Of a stretch of DNA of 64,000 bases, positions 1-11,782 are shown one piece after another. The DNA is from Cryptomeria japonica. Taxonomy: Eukaryota; Streptophyta; Pinopsida; Cupressales; Cupressaceae. The stretch covers positions 762,158,673-762,222,672 of the forward strand of contig NC_081408.1 of assembly GCF_030272615.1 (NCBI RefSeq), given 5' to 3'. Below the pieces are notes generated by a model that had not been told where the DNA came from, ran no database searches, and saw only the letters and a list, made by a program, of their open reading frames with translations. Each line of letters starts with the position of its first letter. The first letter of the stretch is position 1. A program made the position numbers and the translations under genes.

Positions 1-1439
1 CAGAAAGAGTTGGGAGGCCTCATTAATTTGAGAGAAATACCGCATGCATGGCCACCCGAATAGATGTTTACTATGAACTTTAGAACTAGAGGCCGGTCGA
101 GTCAGTGACCAGACATTATAATATCAAAGTGCAAGGGTGGGGAAGAATTCGCCTCCAAGATACTAACCATACGACTCCCAAGATAACGATCCAATTGAGA
201 AGCAATTCTCTTTGGGTTAAGTTCTGGCAAATGGAAAAAACACGAGCACACTCTAGGGTGTGACATGGCTATGTGAGCTGAAGGAGTTCCAGGAAGTTGG
301 ATTTGATATTATAATGACCTTTTGACCTTAAAAGTGAGTTTGATTGTTGTATTTTGTTACGCAAACCAGTGAAAACAAAAGAGGATTTGAAAAGATCCTT
401 GAACATACACATTCTATTGGTTTCAAGAAAGAGAAGTATTCACATGTGCTTGTGTTCTTGATGTGTCTTATTGTTAAAGGAATCAAACATTTGAAACAAG
501 TTACACCCCAACAACAATTTGAACAAACAAAATCAAGAACATTCTTGCACAAGCAATCAATGCTTCCCATTTGGAAATCTCTCAAATACATCAAGAAATC
601 CATCGGTCATCATCTTAAGAAGAATAAGAATCCAATTGAAAAGAAAAATCAAATGAGAAGAAGCTTCTTATACAAAAACCGTAAACTTTTGTTGAAACAT
701 CGCACCTTCATCCATCACTATCACGATTTTAGTCACAGTTTTACCAACGACTTTGAACTAGAACCCCTCGCTTCACAAGCTTTCTTTCAAAGAAGGGATC
801 TTTCATATCACCACAATAACGGTCAATGCATTCCTCCATCATACATTCCACAACCCGCAATCACCTATTAGAAACTCTAAGGTTTGACTTTCCATATTCT
901 TCATTGTAAACATACATCTTCCACATTTTCTCCACTCAAATCATTCCAAAATCCAATCATTCAACTCATAGTCACCTAGTATAAATTCAAAGGCTTTACA
1001 CTCATTTCCAATCAAAACAATCAAAATTCATTCAACTCTCAAACACAAAGAGGTTTTGTCCTTAGTTCTTTTAGATATTACTTAATCACACCAACAAAAA
1101 CACTCTCTAGTGTGTCTCTACGTCTAGGATCAATCATCCTAAGAGGCATTACTAAGCATCATAGATAGGTTAAAACTAGTTCATGAGTGCATCCTCTCAT
1201 ACCCAGGTAGCTTGTGATATTTAACAACACAAACCTTGCTACACCTCATCTCAACAATTATTGAACACCAAGCAAGCAATCTCAAGAGGGACTTTGTCAA
1301 CATCCAACCTTTAGTGTAAGAGAAATCACTCATGAAAACACTTCAACTCATCATCACCATCATAGAATATTGGAACTATAAGAGGGAATCAATTCGTCCA
1401 CCTTTTCATTCATTTCATTTCCAAAATGCAATCTTCAAC
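1..1439 (+). other. 5' leader of gypsy element 1, non-coding
   Basis: AT-rich sequence ahead of gag. Around 30-65 it has a block (CCGCATGCATGGCCACCCGA) that matches the leader of element 2 near 23413-23445 almost base for base, which ties this stretch to the leader. A 175-codon open frame (344-871) is rich in Lys, His and Phe, has no recognisable domain and no counterpart in element 2. Ogre-like Tat elements can carry an extra ORF before gag, so it is noted but not called a gene. Confidence 0.6.
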
Positions 1440-3392
1440 TTGGCGGGAACTAGATCTCAGAGGCAGAGGTGTGAACAAACTAAAATATATCATGAATCGG
1501 AACAGGAAGAGGAACTCAACCCCTTCCATTGTAGAGGATTTGTAGGGGAGGAAGACCCAAATACTCCCACACAAGAGGAAATTAAGGAAGCAACTCACGA
1601 CCCCAAGTTTAACAAGCTCTTTGATGAGATTCTCAAGGGGAATGCAAATGCTCATTTCCTAAGACTTGCTCAAGAGGGTACAAAACTCCCTTTAGATTTT
1701 GATGTGTCACAACTTAGGGAAACACCCGAGCAAGCTTAGCATAGTCAACGACAAGAAAGAAATCAATATGAAATAAGGCCAAGGGATGCCCACTATGATG
1801 ACAATCAATATCAACAAGGAGGTCATGGGTATGTCCCACCTCCTCCAATGAAAATGGATATGTTGAGACAACAACTACAAGCCCTCGCCCAACAATTGAA
1901 CACTAGGAATTCAAAAAAGAGATACGCTCTCGAGGAAATTTGTCCATATCAATTTGATAGGAGAATTACCATGCCTCCCTTCCCATGAAATTTTGAGACA
2001 CCAAAATTTGACAAGTACAAAGGGAAGGGGGATCCAAGAGACCATGTGAGAAAATTCTACTTCGCATGCTTAGAGGTTTCATATGACAATACCTAATCAA
2101 TGCTCCTCTTTCCTCAAAGTTTAGGAGGATCAGCTATGCAATGGTTCTCACGGTTACCAAGAGGAATCAAAACATTTGAGGACCTAGTGCAAAAATTTGT
2201 TACTCATCATGTGCACAACATAGAATAAGACGTCTCCATGACCGATCTATGCAACATAAAACAAAAGAGTGGAGAGTCATTCTCAACATTCTTACAAATA
2301 TGGAGACACTTGTCTAGTAGATGATCCTTCCACATCCCTAAGGATCAATTAGTGGAAATCTTCATTTCGAACTTGAATGAAGAAATGGAATTCACTTAGA
2401 AGTCAAATGTTCAGACTCCTTTGAGGAGGTGATGGGCTTAAAATCGAGAGAGGCCTTAGATCAAGAAGGGACTTGTCAAAATATACAAGGATAACAAGGA
2501 TGGTCCTTGACCAACCTACAACAATGATAAACCCAAATTTTGGTCCAAAAACAAAAACATCGTTAATGATGGTATTGTGGATGCATGGACTGTTAAGATT
2601 TCCCAACCCATAGTCAAAATAGTTGGGCCAACTAATAATCACAACAACAACAACAATTTCAACAATGACAATTCCAATAATAATACCAATCAAGCTAATC
2701 CCCCAAACAACGAGGGGAATCAAGCTTCCAACGCACAACAAGAGGCACATAAGAATAGATACTCCAATTACAAACCAAATAAAATGTACACACCCTTGGG
2801 AGAGCCTCTGGAAATGGTATTACAGCAACTTGTATCATCCAATCTTATCACATTCCCCAAAACATCAAATTACGAGCCTCAAGTCAAACCTCCATGGTGG
2901 AGAGATAATGACTATTGTGAGTTCCACAAAGGAAGGGGCCACAAGACAAACAATTGCCATCGGTTGAAGGACATTGTTCAAGACCTCGTTGATCGAGGTG
3001 ACATACAAATAGATGGCCACATTGTAAACACTTCAAATGTGGATCATACCATATTCAAAACTCCACTCCCATTATATGAGAAAGGAGGTACCTCCCATCA
3101 AGGTAAAAACAAAGATAGCTCGGTGAACTACACATGCACATCATATGACTATATAGTCAACAACATTTATGATGCTAATGAACAAGTTGCAACCATCACG
3201 ATCAAAGGAAAAAATCCTGAATGCAACGTTGTTACCCGTCACAACAAGATTATCTTAAGAGGAGCGCCACCAAGAGAGGCATGCGTGCCCAAGCAATATA
3301 ATTGTGTGGATCAATTAAACAAGATGCCCACACTCATCTCCATTCTAGAGATTTTTCACCTATCACCTTCACATAAAACCATCTTGGACTAA
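1440..3392 (+). pseudogene. gag: gag of gypsy element 1, degenerate
   Basis: Capsid-nucleocapsid polyprotein remnant. The likely original start is at 1440, where TTG replaces ATG just before AGTRSQR; element 2 begins with the similar MVETRLQK. The N-terminal block (HDPKFNKLFDEIL) and the retrotransposon gag core (SAMQWFSRLPRGIK-like, about 2130-2400) can be followed across stops at 1737, near 1986 and near 2225. The later frame 2577-3392 includes an Asn-rich linker, KMYTPLGEPLE, and a zinc-knuckle-like CEFHKGRGHKTNNC, in which His replaces the second Cys of the usual CCHC. It ends with the ISILEIFHLSPSHKTILD block that precedes protease. Non-functional. Confidence 0.8.
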
Positions 3393-3837
3393 GCTCTCCA
3401 AGAAGCATTAGTTCCATCCAACCTCAACATAGATCAATTTCAAGCCATGGTTGGAAGTCTCAAATCATCACCATGTCTCACTTTCACTGAGAGTGATGAT
3501 GCATCCATGCAACAACTACATAACGCCCCTCTCCACATTGAGGGATTTATCCATAATCATATAATCAAGTGATTCTTGGTTGACAATGGAGCTAGCCTTA
3601 ACATCTGCACTTTGCAACTAATAACAACATTGGGATATTCAGAAGGAGCAGTGGATGCCAGGAAGAAGATCACCATAAAGGCCTATGATGATACAAAATG
3701 CTCCTCTAAAGGGTGTGTTACTCTACCATTAAGGGTAGGGACTTTAATGAAGGATGTGGTTTGCCAATTCCTAGACCTCCCACTTCAATACAATCTCCTA
3801 TTAGGCAGACCATGGATTCACTCCATGCAAGCAGTAC
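3393..3837 (+). pseudogene. aspartic protease of gypsy element 1, first part
   Basis: Retropepsin-type protease remnant. The motif FLVDNGASLNICT lies at about 3570-3610, so the active-site D-G-G of element 2 has become D-N-G. The flap and LLGRPWIHSM block are near 3790-3830. A stop at about 3570 precedes the active site. The reading frame is cut after the bases gcagtac by the 2.1-kb insertion and resumes in register at 5965. A separate catalytic change plus the stop make it inactive. Confidence 0.8.
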
Positions 3838-5960
3838 TGATAGCGAGATTGATAGAAAAGTGCTCAACAAGGTTAATTAGGTCTAATGGTTCAATGGGTT
3901 ACCAAAAGACTTGTTTGTGATTGTTATATGTGTTTGCAAAATCAAATTGAGGTTATAATGTTCAGCTTCTCTTGCATAACTTTCCAAACAAGCTCCCTTT
4001 TTGAGTGAGCTCATACCCTTACTCTAAACACCATTCATTATGTTCAACCACTACACTCTTTCTCACACTTTCCTCTGACCTTTGAGCATTACTCTGAATT
4101 TTCTCTGATATATAAACTCCTCCAAAAAGGTTTAGGAAGCTAGGTAAAGGTTTGTTCAAGAACTTGCTTTATATTGTCATTTTGGTTTCCTTGTTTCACC
4201 TACTCAAACCCAACTTACTAGGTCTCAAGACCCAAGATCTTCACAAGGATGTCATAGAGGCTTCATAAGGTTTCTGCATTGTTTTGAGTTGTCCTTCAAA
4301 GATCTCTCCAAACCAAACGAGCTCAAGGTAATCGGGTTCCTTATTTTGTGTGTGTGAGGGCTAAAAAGGGCTACTAGCCCGTGGAGGGCTAATTGGAAGA
4401 AAATTGTTTGTAGGAGGCAACGATGCTTTAACCCACCATGGAAGTTGACTTGGGACATCCAAAAAACCTTCAAACTAAATTATTTTCATGGTTTAGACCT
4501 CTGTCAATGCAAAATGAGGACTGTCCACCATTTATGGCACTTTTGTAGGGTTTCAAGAGGGTTTTCAAGTTTACAATGTTAGATACACAACTCCTTCACA
4601 AACCAAGGCCTTAACCTGATTGATAGACTCTACCACACCTTGGAGAACATTATTTAAACAATTGCCACTTGTCATTTTACCAAACACTTAGCATGCTAGC
4701 TGGGGAAAGTGACAAAACAGTCATTTTCATTGTTTTCACTGTCTTTTCTGCATAACAGTGAGTTAGAACTTCCAAATTGCCTGCACCATAGCATAAACAA
4801 GCCTTCAAACAACAATTTAACCCTGTACTGAACAAATATGGTAAATTCTTCACACATGGAAGGTTTCAAAGACAGTCTTGATGCCAAAAACCATTATATT
4901 TCCCAAAACAGGGAGTTCATTGCCCTTCACAAACAGTGAATCTTTATAATGCAAAATGGATAACGTTTGGTGATCCAATCCCTTCAAAATGATTCTAGGA
5001 TAGGTATAGACCTCTTTCCATGTTTGTTTCAACACTTGGTGCTTTAGAATCCAAATTTTGAGCATTAAGGAAGAACATTAGCCAAGTTAGACAACTTGCC
5101 TAATAAGTGCTCAAATTCACCTTTCCAAGCATATCTCTGGCATAAAATTAGCATATATACACTATTTACATGCATGCCAACTTGACCAAATCCATTTGGT
5201 GGGATCCCAAACCTGGATTAGTCAAGTTGCTGCATTTTGAAACCCCAAACCCTTGACAGGGCAGTGAGCACACCAAACTGAAAGAATTTTGCTTAACCAA
5301 CATGAAAATGGAAAACCAATACAATGATCACTTGAATAGAATTGGGAAACCAATATGAACACTTCCCAAAAGGTACAGTATGGACCAGATGTGCTACAGT
5401 ACAAACTGCTGCTCTAAAAGAAAAAAAAACACCTTAAAAGCCAGAATTTCATCCTTTTCATATATGGAAAAATTAGTCAATACAATCACCAACCTTTTTC
5501 AAGGAGAAGTTAGGCCTTTTTATGGTCCTTCAAGTTAGTTATTAATCCTAGTACGAACATGAGGCTTCCACAACTTCATTATACTAGAAATGTCCAAAAA
5601 TGACAACATTTGTTGCTCCAAGAGGCATTTTTGACAACCTAACATCATCAACTTATCTAAACACCTGAGACATGCTTAAAAACACTTATCAAACATGTTT
5701 CAATGCTTTGGAAAGCATTTCTATACCTTTTAGGCAATTTTACACATTTTTACCCTTTTTGGCCTAAAAAACCAAAATTGTCAACTCACATCCTGAAAGG
5801 CAAAACTTGACCTCTTGAGCACAAAATGAGATCAAAACCACTTGAAAAGACACATAAAAACCTAAAACAACATCATAAACCTAACACAAGACATTACAAA
5901 CATGAAAGCATGAAATACTCAAAAAGGAGAGTTTTTACTCAACTAGGTGCTCCTGCACCA
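3838..5960. mobile_element. solo LTR (2,123 bp) inserted in protease of element 1
   Basis: The insert begins TGATAGCGAG and ends GCTCCTGCACCA, giving the TG...CA termini of an LTR. It is flanked by a perfect 5-bp target duplication, agtac (3833-3837 and 5961-5965). Removing the insert plus one duplicate restores the protease reading frame exactly, which fixes both borders. No gag, pol, primer-binding site or internal copy of either end is visible, so a solo LTR left by LTR-LTR recombination is the simplest reading. A short non-autonomous element without recognisable LTRs is the alternative. Orientation cannot be set. The small open frames inside it look random. Confidence 0.75.
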
Positions 5961-7500
5961 AGTACCATCCACTCACCATAAATGCATCAAATTTCCACAT
6001 AACGACGTGGAGATTACTATCCTAGGTGACACCAATCCATTTTCCTTTTTTAATAACATTAGTCACCATCCAGATATCACAATGCCTAGTAATAGAGAAG
6101 TCATCGCCTCATCGTCATACATACCGCCAGCTTCTCTCACCTGTACATTAATCCCTACACCCAAACAAGACAAGTTAAAAACAAAGGTGACAGATGAGGG
6201 TCCTGGAGAATATAGAATTATCCAAATTTTCTATGTTGGACGATTGCTCCTCTCACCTCAAACTCATGGCAAACCACAAACTTCACTCAAGCCACTTGTT
6301 GCAACAAATACGCGTACCTTTGACAGATTCACCCCAGAAAGATCACAAGAACAAGAAACCGTTGATGAAGACTTGGTAGGGTGGGTTTACAAGGACCCAT
6401 TAGATAAAGGTAAACAAATCAATATCCCCGCAGAAAATTACAACAAAGGATTTACAATGATGCAAAAGATGGGCTATGATGGCCATAGTGCATTGGGATC
6501 TCACAAGCAAGGGGTACAAGAACCATTACAACCCTTGTTAAAACCAAGAGCTAAAAAATGAGTTATATTTAATCCTATCCCAGGGGGGCCTTCCACGCTC
6601 AAGCTTAAAGGAAAACAAAAGAAGCCAACATATAGGCCCATTACTCCCCAAATCGAGCTATTATCCATTGCAGACAAACCTAATACATCAGAGAATCTAG
6701 CACCAAGACCCTCAGCAAAATCACCATCAAACTTAAAGAAGCATTCCAAAGAAATCCCTACAAGAAACAATAATCAAGCACCACAAAATGATTCTGAGAT
6801 AGATTCACATGAATACAAATGGGATTCTTCAGTTTCACATGACTCTGAAGGGGATTCTATTGATACTTTTGAGGATAAAAGAGTTGAAGGAGAAGCATGG
6901 ATCAAAACCTTTTGGGATGTAGACACTAAGAATACTTCTGGAAGAGATGTGTCACCTCCCGAGCTCGACTACGAGGAGGAGAGTACTGATGATGACCTTA
7001 ATGCCTCCATCTTAACCATAACCGATGCATCCCATGAACCTAACCTAGTCAGTGACACCATGCCACTTATCCATCCCCAACTCATTGACTGGGACCAACA
7101 AGGTCCCCCACACCTAGATATATTCCAAAATAATGATGCAATCATTGAATTCCTCGAATTATGGGATAACATACCAAGCGAAGATCACAAGGTTGGATTC
7201 GCTATTGAACTCAACAATGCGGCTTACTTTGGAGAGAATGCCAAACCTTTCAGTTGCAAAAATATAACAATTAAGAATGGATCTTCTAGTGAAATCATAC
7301 TGCAACACTTCTAGATCCCAAAAAAGTAAAAACAAAGGATGCATCCAAGGGTGAAAACCTCTCCGAGGCACCTAAGGATGGAAGGTTTGACATTCTCCTA
7401 TACAGTGTAAATCGACAGAGATCATCAATTCTCATAGAGGAGACCAATGAAATAAATCTGAGCATAATAGAAAATCCACACAATCCACTTAGCAGCATCA
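5961..7500 (+). pseudogene. protease end, G-patch and pro-RT spacer of gypsy element 1
   Basis: Continues the protease (STHHKCIKFPHND at about 5965-6005). It then enters a long linker containing a G-patch-like segment (KGFTMMQKMGYDGHSALG, about 6444-6500), a glycine-rich RNA-binding motif known after the protease in some retroelements. An acidic spacer follows (6949-7314, LIDWDQQGPP, LWDNIPSEDHKVGFAIELNNAAYFGE) that aligns with element 2 at 32200-32520. A stop at 6559 and frameshifts near 6900 and 7315 break it. At 7349-7373 the coding sequence forms the same two-stem hairpin found in element 2. Confidence 0.75.
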
Positions 7501-8397
7501 TTGACTTCAAAAGAAGATCCTAATTTTGCAGAATTCTTTCAAAAGAGGCAAATCAACTTTGCATGGTCCTACGCAGACATGCTAGGACTAGATCTAGAGC
7601 TAGTAATGCATCACTTGACAGTAGCAGAAGGAGCAAAACCAATGAAAAAAAAGCTAAGGAAAATACATCCTCATATCACACTCTTAGTAAAGGCTGAACT
7701 CAAGAAGTTGTTGGATGTTGATTTCATCAGGGCAATAAATTATGCAAAATTGATATCTAATTTTGTACTAGTGGGAAAACTAACTGGGGGCATCCACATT
7801 TATATAGATTTCAGAGACTTAAACAAGGCATGTCCAAAGGATGATTTCCCTCTCCCCAACATCGACATGATTGTGGATATGACTGCAAGACATGCAATTC
7901 TCACTCATGGATGGATTTTTTGGGTATAACCAAATCAAGATAGCACCTGAGGATCAACATAAAATAGCTTTCACTTGTTCATGGGGCACTTAGTGTTGGA
8001 ACATGATTACATTCAACCTCAAGAATGCCAGAGCTACCTATAAACAAGCAATGACCACCATCTTTCATGACATGATGCACACTATGATGGAAGACTATGT
8101 GGATGACCTCCTAGAAAAGTCCTTAACACAAAAAAATCATCTAGCAGTCCCAAACAAGATCCTTGCAAGGCTCGAGAAATACAAGGTCCGATTGAACCCA
8201 TAAATGTGTCTTTGGAGTAACCTTCGAGAGGCTCCTAGGATAAATTGTCTCAAATAAAGGAATCGAAGTTGATCCTGCAAAGGTAAAGGCAATCCTTGAA
8301 ATGCCACCTCCAAAGAACATTAGTCAGCTCAGAACATTGCAAGGGAGGCTACAATCCATTCATCGATTCATCGTTCAATTGGTCGATAAGTGTCACT
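7501..8397 (+). pseudogene. pol: reverse transcriptase of gypsy element 1, degenerate
   Basis: RT remnant with FRDLNKACPKDDFPLPNID (about 7810-7865) and the catalytic YVDD box (about 8095-8106). It aligns with element 2 from the QINFTWSYVDMPGLD block to the NISQLR block. A frameshift near 7905 splits fingers from palm, a TAG at about 7991 replaces the Phe of WGTFCWN, and further stops occur at 8201 and 8240. Homology ends near 8397 after the counterpart of FIAQLADKC, so the connection domain, both RNase H domains and integrase are missing. Confidence 0.85.
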
Positions 8398-8475
8398 CCT
8401 TAACATGGTAGAAGTCTTTCAATCTTGTTTCCTTGTACTTTACCAACAGTATTGGTGTACGCTTATACTCATGCT

Positions 8476-8490
8476 AAAGTGGGGGCTAAA
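8476..8490 (+). other. polypurine tract before LTR
   Basis: The purine-rich run AAAGTGGGGGCTAAA sits directly before the LTR start TGTAGT, where plus-strand priming occurs. It identifies 8491-9487 as a 3' LTR rather than a solo LTR inserted at random. The bases between 8398 and 8475 have no recognised coding content. Confidence 0.65.
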
Positions 8491-9487
8491 TGTAGTTTCA
8501 TAAAATTGTGACCCTTGCAATTTTTTACCACATTAGGGTCTTCACATTGGCAAATCAAATCCCCCAGCCTGATCAAAGACTTGAGACTTGCTCAGCCCCA
8601 AAACTACACCTTTTATGCCCCCCGCACTGCTTAAGCCTACTTTTTGTCCTCCCATTAACAAGATATCTTCATAAGCTAAAAGTTAAAGCAATCAAGTGCA
8701 TTCGAGCATCTCTTTCAAGCATTGAGCATCTCAAGTCTCCCTTCAAGGCTAGGTGTTGCATTCAAGTCAACGATCCAACCATTGAAGAGGAGATCCCTTT
8801 CAACATTCAATTTCATAGAACCAATTCTATCTACATTTCTATCACAACCTCCCTTGAGGTGAATTGCATTTCAGTCTTTCATTTACATTTACTTGCAAAT
8901 ACTTTCTTTCATCATTTGGTTAATTCCAAAACTGGGGTTTAACCTGAAGGCAAACCCCCAATCCCAACCCCTTTTCCTCTCTTTTCTATGTGTAGGTTGC
9001 AGATGCGCAACTGTATTTGCAAATTTGGACTCCATTTGCAGAGGCAAAAAAACCCTTTTCGTTTCACAGATTTTTCAGAGGACCGTGTGCACTTTCAACA
9101 TGATCACGATAACTTTTCCTCAAATTCACAAGGCAGCTTCGTCTCAACATATCATAACTAGATCCAAGTGCACAACTTTATCCCACGCTTCTATCTTGAG
9201 TTATAATCAGTTCTTTGCTACTTTTACACTTAGTCTCAAAACACATAATTCAATCTTTCTTTCCATTTCTAAAAGAGGGGTTAGCTTATCATTTTTACAT
9301 CATTTCATTTAGTATTCAATCTCTTTCTTTAGAGATTGGATCTAGTGAATTCCCCCCCCCCCCTCTTTTAATGTAAGGTGGGAGAGGTGTTTGAAGGGAA
9401 ATCCGTAGTGAAACTTTCATCTCTCCTCAGAGGGAAGAAAAGCTTTCCTCTTGATCTCTCCATCATTCACTTTTTCACCATCCTACA
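8491..9487 (+). repeat. 3' LTR (family of element 3)
   Basis: A 997-bp LTR running from TGTAGTTTCATAAAATTG to ACCATCCTACA. It matches the 5' LTR of element 3 (46257-47485) over most of its length, including the start, the middle (AGAGGACCGTGTGCACTTTC) and the end. It lacks an internal block of about 230 bp present in that copy, including the cloverleaf region. A run of 12 C lies at 9352-9363. Flanking pentamers (ctaaa and attat) do not match, consistent with a 3' LTR whose partner is outside the window. Confidence 0.8.
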
Positions 9488-10519
9488 ATTATATATCTAA
9501 TGATGATCATTTCCTATACATTGCATTATATGTTGATGATATGTTATTCAGTGGTAAAGGGAAAGGTATGATTTCAAAACTAAAGCCTCATCTCACTGCT
9601 AAATTTGAAATGAAAGATCTTGGTGCAACAAATCACATTCTTGGGATGGAAATTAGAAGAGATAAGTGAATAGAAAGTTATGGCTAGGCCAGAGTAAGTA
9701 TGTGAATATAGTTTTTCAAAGGTTCAACATGCAGGATTATAGACCATTATGTGTTCCTTTTGCAGTTGCAATGAAATCATCTGCTTTAGATTGTCCTATA
9801 TCCCCATCAGAGATGGAAGACATGAGCAAAATTCCTTACCAGAGTGCAGTTGGAAGTTTGATGTATGTTATGGTTTGTACTAGACTAGACATTGCCCAAG
9901 TAGTGGGAGTTCTTTCCAGATATATGTCTAATCTTGGTAGAGTCAATTGGGATGCAGTCAAAAGAGTCTTTGGATATTTGAAGGGTACCTCATATTATTC
10001 TTTGTGTTATCATGGTAATTTGGTTGGAGACGTGATTTCCCTTGATATTCATGGTTATGTGGATTCAGACTGGGCAAATGATATTGATAGTAGAAGATCC
10101 ACCAGTGTTTATGTGTTTACTTTATTTGGTGGTGCAATTAGTTGGATGAGTAAGCATCAGGATGTGCTTGCTTTGTCCACTACAGAAGCAGAGTATATGG
10201 CAACTACTCATGCTTGTAACTTGAAGTGATTTGTCTTAAGAGGTTGTATTCAAATATTGCAATAAAACAAGGTACAATGACAGTTTATTGTGACAGTCAA
10301 AGTGCGATTTTCCTAGCTAAGAACTTGACATTTCATGCCCAGATCAAACATATTGATGTTCAATATCATTTTGTCAAAGATATAGTCGAAGATGGGAGGG
10401 TGAAGCTAGTTAAGGCAGAGACTTTGATGAATGTTGCAAATGTTTTAACTAAGGTTGTGAGCATAGATAAGTTCAAATGGTGTTCAGATTTTACGGGCCT
10501 CGTGGCCCCTAGCAATTGA
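9488..10519 (+). pseudogene. pol: copia A reverse transcriptase/RNase H, 3' part
   Basis: C-terminal part of a Ty1/copia polyprotein. It starts within RT at the catalytic LYVDDMLFSG (about 9526-9555), then EMKDLGATNHILGMEI, the PYQSAVGSLMYVMVCTRLDI block, and RNase H with GYVDSDWANDIDSRRSTS and LSTTEAEYMA. The last block (VYCDSQSAIFLAKN to VANVLTKVV) is shifted into another frame at about 10226. A TGA at 9667 also interrupts. The N-terminal two thirds lie left of the gypsy insertion, outside the window. Confidence 0.9.
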
Positions 10520-10558
10520 TTTATTGTGTTGATACTCCCTTTTCTTGCAAGGTGTTAG

Positions 10559-10571
10559 ACAAGTGGGAGAA
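10559..10571 (+). other. polypurine tract of copia A
   Basis: ACAAGTGGGAGAA immediately precedes the LTR start TGTTGGAA, the usual position and composition for a copia plus-strand primer. Confidence 0.7.
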
Positions 10572-11726
10572 TGTTGGAAAAATGGTATCTCAACCTTACA
10601 TTTACATGAGGATTACTATTTATAGTAAGTTTTTATTTGGGAACGAAATGGTGTGAAATTCTCCTCGAAGCTTTTGGTTGGCTAGATAAGCATTCTGATA
10701 AAGTTTCGTTGCAACATCATAGCTAGTTTTGAAGATATCAAAGTTTTTCTTTTGGAGGGGTGAAATGAAAAGTTTAAATTTAATTTTGAGGACTTTAGAG
10801 GCCTCGAAATGCCCTGAAAAGTGGGCATAAATAGTATTTGCGAGGCAATAGAGAACTTCACAAGCTTTCTGGTGCTTCAAATGATTTGTTAATAGGACAC
10901 ACGGTTCTCAAGTTATGGCCTTTGGAAGTTTGTACTCTTTAAATAAGAAATATAAAATACATCAGACACATAAATGACTTGTAAAAGGGAGGGACATGTG
11001 TTGATGTGTTTTTTAACATGTCACAAGGCATCTATATTGGAAATATGGTATCAATTTGGGTCTGGACTATGTCTTAGCTGACATTGTTTTGGTCTGTATG
11101 TGTTGTACCGTGTGAGGTTATTATTTTGTAATTAGTATTGAGGATTTAGCTGACCTTGAAATATAGGTTAATGATGTGTATATATACATGCAATATTCAT
11201 TTGAAAGATGCATTTGCATGTGCGAATATTGTTTTGATCACTTAGAATCAGAAGAGAAGAGTGAAGAGGCGTGAAAGAGTGTGTAGAAGTGTAATAGAAG
11301 AGTTTGAGTATATGTGCTTAACCAGAACTATAATCAAGCATTAAGAGATCATATTTTCTCAAATTATGTAATCTGGATTGTTGTCCAAATATTTTGTAAG
11401 ATAGTGAGTTTTCCACAGGGTTGTAGCCCTTATTGTATTTGAGCAGTGAGCTCTAGGCATTGAGCCCGAATGCATGTGTATTCCCCATTGTAATATTTCA
11501 CTTACTCCTAAAAGGGTATTATCTCATTGTGGGTAGGTTCCCACCGTGGTTTTTCCCTTAACTAGGTTTTCCACATCAAAAATATTGGTGTTATGTGTGT
11601 TATTGATGTGGTATTAATTTATGCTTTAACTGTTAATTATCAAATCTGAATTTAAGTTTGAATTATGTACAATTTTTGTGCAAACTAATTCACCCCCTCT
11701 CTCAGTTTGTTGCATTGTTGCTAACA
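10572..11726 (+). repeat. LTR shared by copia A (3') and copia B (5'), apparently chimeric
   Basis: A 1,155-bp stretch starting TGTTGGAAAA after copia A's polypurine tract and ending GTTGCTAACA just before copia B's primer-binding site. Its right part (from about 11045, TGGTATCAATTTGGGTC) matches the 3' LTR of copia B (from about 43913) closely; its left part does not match that LTR at all. Two TATA-like boxes are present: CATAAATAG near 10826 in the left part and GTATATATAC near 11177 in the right. So either two elements recombined inside their LTRs, or copia B's 5' LTR lost its U3 end against copia A's LTR. Confidence 0.7.
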
Positions 11727-11727
11727 A

Positions 11728-11742
11728 TTGGTAGCAAAGTTA
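11728..11742 (+). other. primer-binding site of copia B
   Basis: TTGGTAGCAAAGTTA follows the LTR end. It resembles the TGGTATCAGAGC-type site that pairs with initiator methionine tRNA in plant copia elements. Confidence 0.65.
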
Positions 11743-11782
11743 AATCCACTGGAAGAAGCTTGTCCGCTTGAGGAGATCCGGT

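Larger units (their letters stand above)
1..9487 (+). mobile_element. Tat-type Ty3/gypsy element 1, 5' end outside window
   Basis: Decayed LTR retrotransposon on the + strand. In order it holds a non-coding leader, gag, protease, a G-patch spacer and reverse transcriptase, followed by a polypurine tract and an LTR. The coding parts align segment by segment with element 2 (28680-33604) and carry many stops and frameshifts. RNase H and integrase are absent: RT homology stops near 8397 and the 3' end follows about 90 bases later. The right end (9487) abuts the middle of a copia RT, as expected if this element inserted into copia A; its 5' LTR and left target duplication would lie left of the window. 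The terminal LTR belongs to the family of element 3, not of element 2, so the 3' end may be a recombinant. Confidence 0.8.

Noticed and set aside
344-871. 175-codon open frame in the leader of element 1
   Set aside because: Composition is Lys/His/Phe-rich without domains, and no counterpart exists in element 2. It was kept only as a remark under the leader.
7349-7373. Treating the coding-region hairpin of element 1 as independent proof of RNA selection
   Set aside because: It encodes the conserved EGENLSEAPKD stretch, so protein conservation alone may explain it. The non-coding copies at 36062-36207 carry the argument.
8491-9487. Independent solo LTR inserted between element 1 and copia A
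   Set aside because: No flanking duplication, and a polypurine tract abuts its start, so a 3' LTR fits better.
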